Positions 7,730-16,960 of a stretch of DNA of 64,000 nucleotides are shown one piece after another. The notes beneath the pieces are model-generated. The model was given only the letters and a program-made list of their open reading frames with translations, had not been told where the DNA came from and made no database searches. The translations under genes and the position numbers were made by a program. This DNA is from JACKBK01 sp963707275 (lineage in GTDB: Bacteria; Chloroflexota; Anaerolineae; JAAEKA01). The stretch covers positions 1,188,106-1,252,105 of the forward strand of contig CAVPPH010000001.1 of the NCBI GenBank assembly GCA_963707275.1. Direction: 5' to 3'. The first letter of the stretch is position 1. The number at the start of each line of letters is the position of its first letter.

Positions 7730-8937
7730 ATGAACCACCCCACCCAAATCCTCGACACCATCAAAGTCATCGACCTCACCCAGGCGCTGGCCGGCCCGAC
7801 GTGCAGCATGTATCTCGGCGACATGGGCGCGGACGTGATCAAGATCGAGCGGCCGGGCAGCGGCGACATGAGCCGCGGCTATGGCCCGCCCTTCATCGAC
7901 GGCGAGAGCGCCTACTTCCTGTCGGTCAACCGCAACAAGCGAAGTGTAGCGATTGATTACACGAAACCCGATGGTCTGAAGGTCTTCCATCAACTGATCG
8001 ACGATGCGGACGTGTTCATCAACAACCTGCCGCGGCAGGCGTCGCTGGAAAAATACGGTCTGTCGGCCGAGGCGTGTCTGGCGCGCAACCCGCGGCTGAT
8101 CCACCTCAGCATCACCGGCTTTGGTCGCACCGGCCCGTACGCCGACCGCAGCGGCTACGACGTGGTGGCGCAGGCCATGTCCGGGCACCATGGACCTGAC
8201 CGGCGAGGAGGGCCAGCCGCCGCTGCGCTACCCAGTTGCCATTGCCGACATCACCGCCGGACTGTTCGGGCTGATCAGCGTGCTGGGCGCGCTGTACGCC
8301 GCGTGAGCGGACCGGCCGCGGCCAGGCCATCGACACCAGCCTGCTGGACGGCCAGCTCACCTGGCTGAGCTACATCGCCGGCAACTATTTCGCGACCGGC
8401 GAGAAGCCACCCAAGTTGGGCAGCCTGCACCCCTCCATCACGCCGTATCAGCCATTCAAGACCGCCGACGACAAATGGATCATCGTCGGCGTCGGCAGCG
8501 AGAAGCTGTGGCGCGCCTACTGCAGCGTCATCAACGCCGAGGCGACGCTGATGACCGATCCACGCTACGTCACCAACAGCGATCGCAACGCCAATCGGCC
8601 GACCCTGCTGCCCCTGCTGGAAGCAGTGATGCGCGAGCGCGAGGCGGCGGAGTGGCTGCCGCTGCTGGAGGAGGCGGGCATTCCCTGCGGCCCCATCTAC
8701 GCAGTGGACGAAGCGCTGACCGATCCGCACGTCCAGGCGCGACGCATGATCGTGCAGATGGAACATCCAGTCGCCGGGCTTGTCAAGTCGCTGGCTTTCC
8801 CCGGCTTCCTGTCTGACACGCCGGTCAGCTACCGGCTGGCCCCGCCGCGTTTGGGCGAGCATACCGGCCAAGTGCTGGTTGAGTTGGGCTACGACGGAGC
8901 AGCCATCGAGAAACTGCGCGCCACGGGCGTTTTGTAG
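7730..8937 (+). CDS. Class III CoA transferase (CaiB/BaiF family), frameshifted
   Basis: The translation opens with VIDLTQALAGPTCSMYLGDM, then GADVIKIERPGSGDMSRG, and carries SITGFGRTGPYADRSGYD ending at the conserved catalytic aspartate (about residue 144). These are standard for formyl-CoA-transferase-like class III enzymes, which move CoA between carboxylic acids. Two single-base shifts interrupt it: an extra G near 8190 and an extra base near 8304 that creates a TGA. Corrected, the protein is about 400 residues, the usual length, ending EKLRATGVL. The acyl substrates are unknown. Both shifts leave flanking sequence perfectly conserved, so errors are likely. Confidence 0.85.
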
Positions 8938-8953
8938 ACGCCCTTCCTCGGTT

Positions 8954-9025
8954 CTGGCCGGTCTTAGATCGAGCCAGCCCGTGTGTTGGCCTGTTCCGAC
9001 ACTGGCTCGATCTGAGACCGGCCAG
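8954..9025. repeat. 24-bp inverted repeat (terminator-like or mobile palindrome)
   Basis: The arm at 8954-8977 (starting ctggccggtcttagatc) is repeated in reverse complement at 9002-9025 with one mismatch, around a 24-base loop. It follows the CoA-transferase stop by 16 bases, so it may terminate that gene, although no T-run follows. A related arm (about 50582-50606) occurs before the threonine-synthase-like gene, which points to a dispersed repeat. Confidence 0.7.
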
Positions 9026-9065
9026 AGCAAGAATAAGACGGTTCCGGAGACCCAAAGACAATTCT

Positions 9066-9431
9066 ATGCAACGAAAGACAAACGGAGATCGGCAGAGCAA
9101 TGAGTTCCCGATCTGGATCGTCTGGCAGACCGGCGCGCCGGTAATGCTTGACTGCGGCGCATCCCACGCAACCGGCAACGCGATGCCGCAGGTGCGCAGT
9201 TTCGAGCAACTAGCGGCGGTCGGCGATCTGGATGCGCAGATCACACACGTCCAGAACGCGATCACTGACGCGCTGGCACAGATACTTGCAGGTATGCAGC
9301 CGTCGCGCGCGCAGTTGGCAGAACTGCGTGACGAGATCGCCTCGGCGACGCTAGTCGCGGCAAATCCGCGCCTCGCGGCCGTGGGTGTTGTGCTTCTCGA
9401 CCTGAACATCGACCGCCTTACCACCAACTGA
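9066..9431 (+). CDS. Hypothetical protein, 121 aa
   Basis: An open frame with a plausible amino-acid mix follows the inverted repeat. The second half (LDAQITHVQNAITDALAQIL, PSRAQLAELRDEIASATLVA) looks alpha-helical and amphipathic; the N-terminal third is irregular and cysteine-poor. No signal peptide, membrane segment or recognised domain is visible. It lacks a strong ribosome-binding site. It could be a small regulatory or partner protein, or a spurious frame, and conservation would decide. It ends 38 bases before the promoter of the HEAT-repeat gene. Confidence 0.45.
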   Translation: MQRKTNGDRQSNEFPIWIVWQTGAPVMLDCGASHATGNAMPQVRSFEQLAAVGDLDAQITHVQNAITDALAQILAGMQPSRAQLAELRDEIASATLVAANPRLAAVGVVLLDLNIDRLTTN

Positions 9432-9468
9432 GTGCTTCATCGAGTTTTCAGATCTGCGCGAAAGGCTA

Positions 9469-9497
9469 TTGACTTGACCGGTGCCATCTGCTATGAT
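9469..9497 (+). promoter_or_regulatory. Sigma-70 promoter of the HEAT-repeat gene
   Basis: TTGACT (9469-9474) and TATGAT (9492-9497) are separated by 17 bases. The predicted transcription start is near 9504, about 42 bases before the ATG at 9546. Confidence 0.75.
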
Positions 9498-9545
9498 CGG
9501 AACTGTGCACAACACGCCTCACACGATCATCAGACACGGAAAACC

Positions 9546-10172
9546 ATGCAGCCACCGAACGGATCGACAACGATGACCACCCCCGACTTTAATGCCTTCT
9601 TGTCAGCGGTCAAGAGCGGCGACGACGAACTGGCCGAAGACGCTGTCCAAGACCTGTACCTCAACGGCGACGGCTCGCTGGATCGCCTGCTCGAACTTGC
9701 CGCCGCGAACGACGACGACCTGCGCTGGTGGGCGGTGCGGGCGCTTTCCATTGCTGCCGAGGAAAACCAGCGCCAGCGCGCCGTTGTGATGCCGGCCCTG
9801 ACACAGGCTCTCAGCGACGACGACAATTCGGTGCGTTGCCTGGCAGCTCTTTCGCTGGGGCAACTACATGCTGCCAGCGCGATCCCGGCGCTGATAGTGC
9901 TGCTGGCCGATCCCAGCGGATGGGTGCGCGGCGCAGCCGCTGACGGCCTGGCCATGATGGGCGAGGCAGCCGTGCCGCTTCTGGGCAGCGCACTGCACGA
10001 CGACCGCGAGGGCGTCCGCGTGCGCGCCGCCTATGCGCTGCATAAGATTCGCAGCATGGCCTCAGCGCGCTGGCTCTTTCCCGCCCTCAACGACCCCAAC
10101 CCTATCGTCCATACCTATGTCTACGAGACGCTGGACGACCTGGGTCTGCTAAACACGGTCCTGGTGCAGTAA
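9546..10172 (+). CDS. HEAT-repeat (PBS lyase-like) protein
   Basis: Starting at the ATG at 9546 (an alternative ATG lies at 9573), the protein has about 208 residues. It is built of alpha-helical repeats of roughly 30 residues: VRCLAALSLGQLHAASAIPA, VRGAAADGLAMMGEAAVPLL, VRVRAAYALHKIRSMASARW, and a final THVYETLDDL-like unit. These are typical HEAT/armadillo-like PBS-lyase repeats that form a curved scaffold for protein-protein contacts. No catalytic domain or export signal is present, so it is probably a cytoplasmic scaffold. The good sigma-70 promoter at 9469-9497 supports this start region rather than the open frame further upstream. Confidence 0.85.
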   Translation: MQPPNGSTTMTTPDFNAFLSAVKSGDDELAEDAVQDLYLNGDGSLDRLLELAAANDDDLRWWAVRALSIAAEENQRQRAVVMPALTQALSDDDNSVRCLAALSLGQLHAASAIPALIVLLADPSGWVRGAAADGLAMMGEAAVPLLGSALHDDREGVRVRAAYALHKIRSMASARWLFPALNDPNPIVHTYVYETLDDLGLLNTVLVQ

Positions 10173-10239
10173 TCGAAACCTTCAGGGGGTGGCAACCTGT
10201 TGTTCGCTCAGGTGGATATGACCACACACTTCCAGAGGT

Positions 10240-11812
10240 TCATTTGGCGGCCGGCACTTCATTCCTGAAGGTCGGCGCCAACAGTTGATCGACTGGAGCG
10301 AACATGTCGGTCAACGTGATTGCCTTGCCCTCAGCCAGCAGCGCATCCAGTTCAGCGGGGGTCAGAAGCTGGCGAGCCAACAGGGCTTGTCCGTCGCCTG
10401 CGTCGATTCCTGACAGTTTATCGACGGCCAGCGGCTCGTTTGAGGCGATCAACACGAAGGTGCTGCGCGGGCTGGTGCGCCAGGCGTCGATAGTCGGCGC
10501 GGCATAAACGTAAGGGAAAGTCAGCCGCATAGTCGTGACAAAGGCGCGCAGGAAGTCGCCGCGCGGTCCGTCGATGATGTTGACCATGTACAGCCCGCCG
10601 GGCGTCAACCAGCGCGCCACCAGCTCATTGAACTCCCTCGTCGTCAGATGGTAGGGTACCGAGTAGTCGTTGAACGCGTCGCCCATGATCAGGTCGAACG
10701 GCTGAGTCGGCGGCTCGCGCGAGCGCCATGCGAGCATCCTCGTTGCGCGTCACGATGTGGCTGTCAGCAGGCACACCCAACAGGTCATAGGCCACCCGCG
10801 TGACGCCGGGATCGATCTCGATTACCTCCAGGTGGCTGTTGGGATAGGTCGCGTCCATGTACTTGGGAAAGGTATATCCGCCGCCGCCAATGAAGAGTGC
10901 ACGCAGGTCCGGCCGCTCCTGAGCGCGCCAGGCGGTCGCCTCGGCATACATCTGCTCGTAGCCGTAGACCAGCTTCGTGGGATCCTCCATCGAAGTGAAG
11001 CTGTGCACCAGCCGATCCAGCACCAGCACGCGCACTGTTTCTCCGTCGCGCTCCTCCTCGCGCACCTTGATACAGAAGTAGTTGGTCTCCAGGCTACATA
11101 CGCCGCGCGTCCATCCCATTTGCCAGGCGAGACTCAACCCGCCTGCCACGATCACCACGACGAGCGCCAGAGCAGCGCGCCGGCGTGGCACGAGGAACAG
11201 CGCACTCATCGCAATCAGCGTCAGCGCAACGCCCCAGACGATGGCATGCGTGCCGAAGCGCGAGATAAGCACGAACCCGGTGGCGAAGGTGCCGACAATG
11301 CTGCCCAGCGTGCCCGCGGCGTAGATCTTGCCAACCGTCGCGCCGGTGGTAGCAAGGTCATGCACCGCCAACTTGGCGACCACAGGTGAGATCGCGCCCA
11401 TAATCGCGCACGGGATGAAGAAGAGCGCGGTCACCAGCACTACGATCTGCACGACGATATAGTCGGTCGGCAGGCGCACACCGAGCGTATCGACCGTCAG
11501 CACCATGAAACTGGTCAGGCCCGCCAGCAAAAAAAGCAACCCCAGCAGCCGCGGCGACGGCCATCGATCAGCCAGCCGCCCGCCCAGGTAGTTGCCCAGG
11601 CTGATACCGGCCAACACTACGCCGATGATCGTCGTCCACGTATACAGGGACACCCCGACGTATGGTGCGACGATCCGCCCCGCCACCAGCTCCAGGATCA
11701 TGATGCAGGCGCTGCTGACGAAGACGATGGCGTAAGGCTGCCACGTCCAGCGCGCCGCACGCCCAGCTACACCTCCGCTTGTCACTGCGCCAGCCGTGGC
11801 TTGTTCTTGCAT
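10240..11812 (-). CDS. Membrane-anchored spermidine-synthase-like protein, frameshifted
   Basis: The N-terminal 230 residues hold six to seven transmembrane helices (for example IVFVSSACIMILELVAGRIV and PTDYIVVQIVVLVTALFFIP). A Rossmann methyltransferase-like domain follows, with LFIGGGGYTFPKYM and HLEVIEIDPGVTRVAYD, then, after a one-base shift near 10737, PFDLIMGDAFNDYSVP. This is the fused membrane plus spermidine-synthase-like architecture common in many bacteria. The polyamine-synthase aspartates are partly kept, but activity of such fusions is mostly unproven. The total is about 523 residues. The two frames join cleanly, so an assembly error is likely. Confidence 0.82.
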
Positions 11813-11859
11813 AGGTCAGAACCTTTCAATACAACAACGTTATGTCATGCTGCCGGCCA

Positions 11860-11908
11860 GTAGCAGGCGCTTTGACGCCATTCCGGTTAGCACTGAAGCG
11901 CCTGCTAC
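11860..11908 (-). terminator. Inverted repeat overlapping the dioxygenase-like gene's stop
   Basis: A perfect 13-bp inverted repeat (11860-11872 and 11896-11908) overlaps the stop codon of the leftward VOC gene. It lies before the next leftward gene. It is probably a terminator, although no long T-run follows. Confidence 0.55.
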
Positions 11909-12774
11909 GAACCTGGGGCGAGGACGATGCGATTGCCGGAAGGATCGCTGACCGTGACCATGCTGTCTGTCTGCTCGAACGCGACCCCGGCGCGCGCCAA
12001 CCGGCCGGCCACGGCATCCACCGCATCTGCCTCGGGCAGCACGATCTCGTAATGGCGCAGACCCGCGCTGCCGGCGGGCGCGGGCGGCGCGCCCTGCCCC
12101 GCCCAGGTGTTCAACCCAATGTGGTGATGATACCCGCCGGCCGACACGAAGAGCGCACTGGGTCCGTAGCGCTGCACCAGATCGAAACCCAGCACGTCAC
12201 AATAGAACACCTTCGCCGCATCGATGTCGGCCACGTGCAGGTGGATGTGGCCCATGGTCGTCCCGGCGGGCATCGACTGCCACGCGCTCGCGTCGCCATC
12301 AACCAGCGCCAGCAGACCGCGCGCGTCCAGCGGATCGCTGACCATCTGCAACTGCCCGTCGCGCACCGGCCACTCGGCGCGCGGCCGGTCGCGGTACACC
12401 TCGATGCCGTTGCCGTCGGGGTCGGCCAGGTAGATCGCCTCGCTGACGCCGTGATCGGCCCATCCTTGCAGCGGCCAGTTGACTGCGGCCACATGCTGGA
12501 GCCAGCGCGCCAGGTCGGCGCGGCCCGGCAGCAGCAATGCAAAGTGGTAAAGACCGGTCGCGCGCTGCGGTTTGGCCGGCGCATCGCGCACTTCTACCAG
12601 GTCGAGCAACGGCGCGCCGTCGGCTGCCGCCAGACGAGCGCGACCTTCGTGCGCCCCGTCGCCGTGTAAACCCAGGACGTCGTTATAGAATTGCAGCGAA
12701 CGCGCCAGATCAGCTACGGTCAGGCTGACCATGCCGATGTGCGCGGTGGGATCGATCGACTCCTGCTGTCTCAT
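11905..12774 (-). CDS. VOC-superfamily ring-cleavage-dioxygenase-like protein (CatE-type)
   Basis: The start at 12774 (MRQQESIDPT) is set by an AGGAGG ribosome site immediately upstream. About 290 residues carry two vicinal-oxygen-chelate halves: HIGMVSLTVADLARSLQFYN at the front and MGHIHLHVADIDAAKVFYCD in the middle. Histidines (HIGM, YHFAL, HIHLH) and a glutamate (GNGIEVYRDR) sit where metal ligands are expected. This matches the two-domain extradiol dioxygenase-like proteins often annotated CatE. The reaction would be aromatic ring opening, but many paralogues have other roles. A TTGACA-16-TATACT promoter lies upstream. The frame is intact. Confidence 0.85.
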   Translation of the reverse strand: MRQQESIDPTAHIGMVSLTVADLARSLQFYNDVLGLHGDGAHEGRARLAAADGAPLLDLVEVRDAPAKPQRATGLYHFALLLPGRADLARWLQHVAAVNWPLQGWADHGVSEAIYLADPDGNGIEVYRDRPRAEWPVRDGQLQMVSDPLDARGLLALVDGDASAWQSMPAGTTMGHIHLHVADIDAAKVFYCDVLGFDLVQRYGPSALFVSAGGYHHHIGLNTWAGQGAPPAPAGSAGLRHYEIVLPEADAVDAVAGRLARAGVAFEQTDSMVTVSDPSGNRIVLAPGS

Positions 12775-12836
12775 ATTGAAAACCTCCTGGACAAAATGCC
12801 GGGGCGCTCCTTGCCGGAGTGTATCTCCGGAATTCG

Positions 12837-12864
12837 AGTATATCCGCGGCTTCATCCGTGTCAA
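12837..12864 (-). promoter_or_regulatory. Promoter of the VOC gene
   Basis: On the minus strand TTGACA (12864-12859) and TATACT (12842-12837) are 16 bases apart, close to consensus. It points toward the VOC gene and is divergent from the promoter at 12908-12916. Confidence 0.75.
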
Positions 12865-12907
12865 GTAGGATTTCTTCCGCGCGCCGGTCGTCTGGCGCAG
12901 CATTTGA

Positions 12908-12916
12908 TGCTATAAT
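12908..12916 (+). promoter_or_regulatory. Extended -10 promoter of the membrane-protein gene
   Basis: TGC directly precedes a perfect TATAAT (12911-12916). Transcription would start near 12923, which rules out the longer open frame beginning at 12819 and supports the ATG at 12981. Confidence 0.65.
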
Positions 12917-12980
12917 CCATGGGTTCGTGTCTATCCCGCGTCCCATCGCTCTCATCCTGCGATTATCGCCTCACGGTGCC

Positions 12981-14228
12981 ATGGCTGGCTTTGCCGGTGC
13001 AGACCAACAGAAAATCGTCCTTGGTGTGCTGGGCGCGGTCGTCACTGGGTTGATCCTGGCGGCATTTTACCTGACACCGGCCGGTCGTTCGCGGATGTGG
13101 ACCATTATCGTGACGCCGCTGGCATCGATCATCGGCAGCGGGTTTCTGGTGGTCGCGCCGCTGCTTTACACCAATTTCGGTAGCGTCTCGGTCCCGGCCA
13201 TCGTCGCGATCAACCTCTTTGCGCTAGCCATCGGCTGGGTGATCCGCACCAACATCTTGCACTTCGAACCGCTGCAGGAGAGCGGCCTGGCCGGCGGCTT
13301 TCTGTTGACCACCGACCGGGTCTCGAACTTCGCCCTCGCCCTCTCGTTTGTCATCTCCATCGCCTTCTACATCAGCCTGCTGAGCTCCTTTGCACTGGAA
13401 CTGCTGCACATGCGCCAGCCGCTGGCCACCAAGGGGCTGACAACCGTCATCCTGGCCGGCATCGGCGCCTACGGCTACCTGCGCGGACTGCATGGCCTGG
13501 AGAAGCTGGAAAAGGTGGCCGTCAACAGCAAGCTCTCCATCATCGGCGCGCTGCTGGTCGTGCTGGCGGTGGCGACGGCTGCGCTGGCTGCCAGCGGCGG
13601 CGAAGGAGCACAGCTTGCCAGCCCGGACTTCAACCTGCACTCGATCCAGATACTGGCCGGCATGTTGCTGATCACCCAGGGCTTCGAGACCACCCGCTAT
13701 CTGGGCAGCGACTACTCGCGCCGCGAACGGTCGCGCGCGCTGCTGGCCGCGCAGTTGATTGCCGCCGTGGTCTACGTAGCGTTTGTCGCGCTGGCCGCGC
13801 CCTTCAGCCAGGTCATCGGTGAGATCGACGAGACGGCCATCATCCAGCTCGTCGGCGCAGTAGCCGTCGGACTGCCGGTGGTGCTGAGCGTCGCGGCGAT
13901 CTTCAGTCAGTTCGGCGCTGGCGTGGCCGACACGGTCGGCACCGGCGGCATCTTCGAAGAGGAGAGCGACGGACGCGTTCCGCGACGAATTGGCTACGTC
14001 GTTGTCTGCGCGCTGGCTATCGCGCTGGTATGGCTCTTCGACATCTTCCAGGTGCTGACCCTGGCCTCGCGCGCCTTTGCGTTCTACTACGCGCTTCAGG
14101 CCGTCGTCGCTACGGTGGTCATCTACCGGCAGAACCCCGGCCACTACCGGCCCGCCAAGTTGGTTCTCTTCCCCGTGCTGGCAGTCTCGCTGCTGCTGGC
14201 AGCCCTCTTCGCTATCCCCGCGCACTAA
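12981..14228 (+). CDS. Polytopic membrane protein of unknown function
   Basis: Taken from the ATG at 12981, the protein has about 415 residues and roughly 11 hydrophobic helices (for example IVLGVLGAVVTGLILAAFYL, PAIVAINLFALAIGWVI, IGALLVVLAVATAALAA, LVLFPVLAVSLLLAALF). A soluble-looking loop contains GFETTRYLGSDYSRRERSRA. The helix count and the RYLG...RERSRA loop recall amino-acid or metabolite permeases of the APC type, but no diagnostic motif is clear, so I leave the function open. The promoter at 12908-12916 decides the start. The frame is intact and the GC content is like that of the neighbours. Confidence 0.75.
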   Translation: MAGFAGADQQKIVLGVLGAVVTGLILAAFYLTPAGRSRMWTIIVTPLASIIGSGFLVVAPLLYTNFGSVSVPAIVAINLFALAIGWVIRTNILHFEPLQESGLAGGFLLTTDRVSNFALALSFVISIAFYISLLSSFALELLHMRQPLATKGLTTVILAGIGAYGYLRGLHGLEKLEKVAVNSKLSIIGALLVVLAVATAALAASGGEGAQLASPDFNLHSIQILAGMLLITQGFETTRYLGSDYSRRERSRALLAAQLIAAVVYVAFVALAAPFSQVIGEIDETAIIQLVGAVAVGLPVVLSVAAIFSQFGAGVADTVGTGGIFEEESDGRVPRRIGYVVVCALAIALVWLFDIFQVLTLASRAFAFYYALQAVVATVVIYRQNPGHYRPAKLVLFPVLAVSLLLAALFAIPAH

Positions 14229-14360
14229 CCCGCTCCGCCGCCCAAACCGCACCGTCACTGCATAGCTTCGCGCAGCGTCCGCGCGCATCGGATGTGATTT
14301 GCCGCGCCTTCGGACGTTTTACGGACGCTCCCTGCGAGATAATCGCAACGTAAGTGCGAG

Positions 14361-14391
14361 AGATGCCAACTTTCCAGAAAAGTTGGCATCT
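14361..14391 (+). terminator. Hairpin of the GTTGGCA palindrome family
   Basis: A 12-bp perfect stem (14361-14372 agatgccaactt with 14380-14391) around a 7-base loop lies 130 bases after the membrane-protein stop. Two T residues follow. It belongs to the same sequence family as the hairpins at 21152-21186, 24217-24272 and 41302-41335. Confidence 0.55.
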
Positions 14392-14656
14392 TTGGTATGT
14401 CGGCATCTCTGTTTAGTCAACTCGTATCGTTTTTTTGACCGAGAACGCGGCCTGTTTCGTTGAACAAATCAATACGCTGGCGTTTGCCAGCGAATTCTAA
14501 CTCCGAAGGTAACCCATGAACGGTCACCATCCCGCTGGCCGACGGCGCGGGCACATTGCAGATGGCGGAACCGGGGCAGGCCACCGGCAGCACGCTGAAC
14601 CAAGGAGACCCATCCACCGGCCTGGCGCCTGTGATGGTATCGCCACGACAACGACC

Positions 14657-14712
14657 GGAGTTACCAACTTTTCCCTCCAGCACAGTTCTCAGTCGGGAAA
14701 AATGGCAGCTCT
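14657..14712. repeat. Decayed copy of the 56-bp palindromic element
   Basis: The sequence aligns along its length with the element at 24217-24272: both share ccaacttttccctcc on the left and cagtcgg in the centre. Here the terminal arms have drifted (ttaccaactttt against aaaatggcagctct). It lies 35 bases before the start of the beta-helix gene. Confidence 0.6.
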
Positions 14713-14746
14713 ACCAACCACATTTCGAGGAGATCTCACCCTAACC

Positions 14747-16701
14747 ATGAAGCTCGCTATCAGCCTTTCATTACTACTCGTGGCGGCCTTTGCCTCCATC
14801 CTTCCTGTTCCTGTCGCCGCCCAAACCGAGACGCCGGGCGCCGACACCACGGTCACTGCGACGCTGCCGATTAGTGATACAGCGCTACAACCAGCGAATG
14901 AAACCGACGAGCCAGCCGTGGTCTTCACTGTCAACTCGACCAACGACCCCGGCAACGGCCCATGCAACGCGGCCGAATGCACGCTGCGCGAGGCGATCAT
15001 CGCCGCCAATGCCAACGGCGCGTCGCAAGACACGATCCAGTTCAACATCCCGGGCGCTGGACCGCACGTCATCACCCTGGCCGCTGCCATGCAGGCCATC
15101 AGCCAGCCGTTGATCGTCGATGGACTGACCCAACCGGGCTCAAGCTGCGCGGGTCTGCCGGCAGACCCGCGTATCGTAGTCAACGGATCCGGGCTGGGCG
15201 GCGGCGAAGCGGGGCTATCCATCACCGCCGGCAACACGCAGATCAAAGGGCTGGTCATCCAGCGTTTCCCGTCCCACGGCGTGGTCATCCAGAGCGGCGG
15301 GGGCGTTACGCTGGAATGCAACTATGTCGGGACCAACGCCGCGGGCGCCAGCGACTTGGGCAACGGCGGCATTGGCGTCTACATCAACAATGCGCCCAAC
15401 AATACGCTTTTCCGCAATCTGATTTCCGGCAACGGCAGCTTTGGTGTGTACGTGGGCGGCGGCAACGCGGGCAACAACGCGCTGCGCGGCAACTTCATCG
15501 GCACCGATGAGACTGGTACGGCTGCAATCTCCAACGACGAAACCGGCATCCTGGTGGAGAGCGCAGCCAACACGCACGTCGGTGGCACACAGCTCGATGA
15601 CCGCAACGTCATCGCGACCAATCGCGGTTACGGGGTCGCGCTCAACGGCGCGTCCGCAGGGAGCTGGGTCAAGGGCAATTTCGTGGGCGTCAACCGCTTT
15701 GGCGCGGCTGCGCTGGGCAACAGTGCGGCGGGGATCAGTGTGGCCGGCGTCAACGGCGTGCAAATCGGCGGGACAGAGGCGGGCGCGGGCAACGTCATCT
15801 CCGGCAACGCCAGCGAGGGCGTGCTGCTGCAAAACAACACGCGGAACGCGGTAGTGGCGCGCAACATCATAGGTCTGAACGCCAACGGCTCGGCCAGGAT
15901 TGCCAACGGCAGCTTCGGCGTCTACATGCCCAACGCCAATGATTCGACCATCGGCGGCAGTGGCAGCAGCGGCAACACCATCGCCGGCAACGGGCAAGAT
16001 GGCGTGTTCATCTCCGGCAGCTCGACCAACAACCAGATCCTGGGCAACTACATCGGCACCAACCAGAACGGCAACTCCGGGCTGGGCAACAGCGGGTTCG
16101 GCGTTCACATCTCGCTGGCGCCGGGCAACCGGGTCGGCAGCACCAGCGGCGGGCAGGGCAACTTGATCGCCTACAACGGCGCCGACGGCGTCTACATCAG
16201 CGGCCAGAGCGCGACCGGCAACGCCATCAGCGGCAACAGCATCACCAACAACGGCGGGCTGGGCATCGACCTCGGCAATGATGGCGTGACGCCCAACGAC
16301 CCTGGCGATCCTGACGTCGGCCCCAACGACCTGCAGAACTTCCCGGTGATCACTGCAGCCGGCTCGGACGGTGCGCAAGGTACAGCTTGCCGGCACGCTC
16401 AACAGCCTGCCCAACCGCAGCCTTCCGCCTGGAGTTCTTCGCCTCGCCGGCCTGTGACGCGTCCGGCTACGGCGAGGGGCGGACCTACTTGGGGACTGCC
16501 AGCGTGACCACCAACGGCGCGGGCAACGCCAGCTTCACCGTGATGTTGGCGGCCGCGGTCGCGCCCGGATCAGCCGCCACGGCAACTGCTGCCAGCGTGT
16601 CACAGGGCAACCAGACGTCGGAGTTCTCGCAGTGCCGGACGGTGACAGCGCAAAGCTTCGTTCGCAAGCTGTGGATTCCGATGGTGCTGCGCGCGCTGTG
16701 A
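14747..16701 (+). CDS. Secreted parallel beta-helix protein (CSLREAI type), frameshifted
   Basis: The ATG at 14747 gives a signal peptide (MKLAISLSLLLVAAFASILP, cleavage near VAAQ). An FTVNSTNDPG...CTLREAIIAANANGA segment, the CSLREAI-like start of right-handed beta-helix proteins, follows. About 400 residues of repeats come next, with recurring N-x-I-x-G-N and GNFIGT motifs. The C-terminus has an SGYGEG...ASVTTNGAGNASFTV module and ends KLWIPMVLRAL, which recalls short hydrophobic C-terminal tails of surface proteins. A shift near 16380 joins two frames. Likely extracellular, perhaps carbohydrate-binding or structural; catalysis is not evident. AGGAG lies upstream of the start. Confidence 0.82.
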
Positions 16702-16749
16702 TGAAGGCAGTGGCTACCAGAATCTCGACTGCTCGATAAAGGCGAACGA

Positions 16750-16800
16750 GTGTGTTTGAATTTGGTTGGTTAGCGTTTCATCAACCAGTTTCAAACACAC
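16750..16800 (+). terminator. Hairpin after the beta-helix gene
   Basis: Arms 16750-16760 (gtgtgtttgaa) and 16790-16800 are exact complements, with a further inner TGGTTG/CAACCA pairing. It lies about 50 bases after the stop codon. Confidence 0.5.
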
Positions 16801-16831
16801 CCAGGTCGAGTTCTCATTGCGGCACGTTACG

Positions 16832-16877
16832 CGGCCAGAAGTTCGACTCTTATTCGGTAAAGTCGAACTTCTGGCCG
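16832..16877. repeat. 17-bp perfect inverted repeat (GTTCGACT family)
   Basis: Arms 16832-16848 (cggccagaagttcgact) and 16861-16877 pair perfectly around a 12-base loop containing ttcgg. The sequence resembles the hairpins at 58160-58247, which suggests a dispersed palindrome family. Confidence 0.7.
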
Positions 16878-16960
16878 TGGCGCGTCCGGAGCAGAATTAC
16901 GTTGAATGGAATCAACGGTGGTGTTTACTTCTATTGTGTGTCAAACCCTGGAGGATTCCA

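Larger units (their letters stand above)
14229..14746. other. Gene-free stretch with palindromic elements
   Basis: This 518-base stretch holds no convincing gene. It contains a terminator-like hairpin (14361-14391), a short T-rich tract near 14430, a small ctggcgtttgccag palindrome near 14478, and a decayed copy of the 56-bp palindromic element (about 14657-14712) just before the next gene. No consensus promoter was found. Confidence 0.5.

Noticed and set aside
8304..8308. TGA in the CoA transferase as a possible selenocysteine codon
   Set aside because: The stop appears only after a one-base insertion. The corrected frame reads AAERTGRGQ, as in relatives, and no cysteine or selenocysteine is expected there.
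12819..12980. N-terminal extension of the polytopic membrane protein from an earlier ATG
   Set aside because: The extension is serine/arginine-rich and contains the promoter -10, so translation cannot start there from that transcript.
15215..16414. 399-codon open frame on the minus strand
   Set aside because: Antisense shadow of the beta-helix gene; valine/aspartate/alanine-rich with no recognisable fold.
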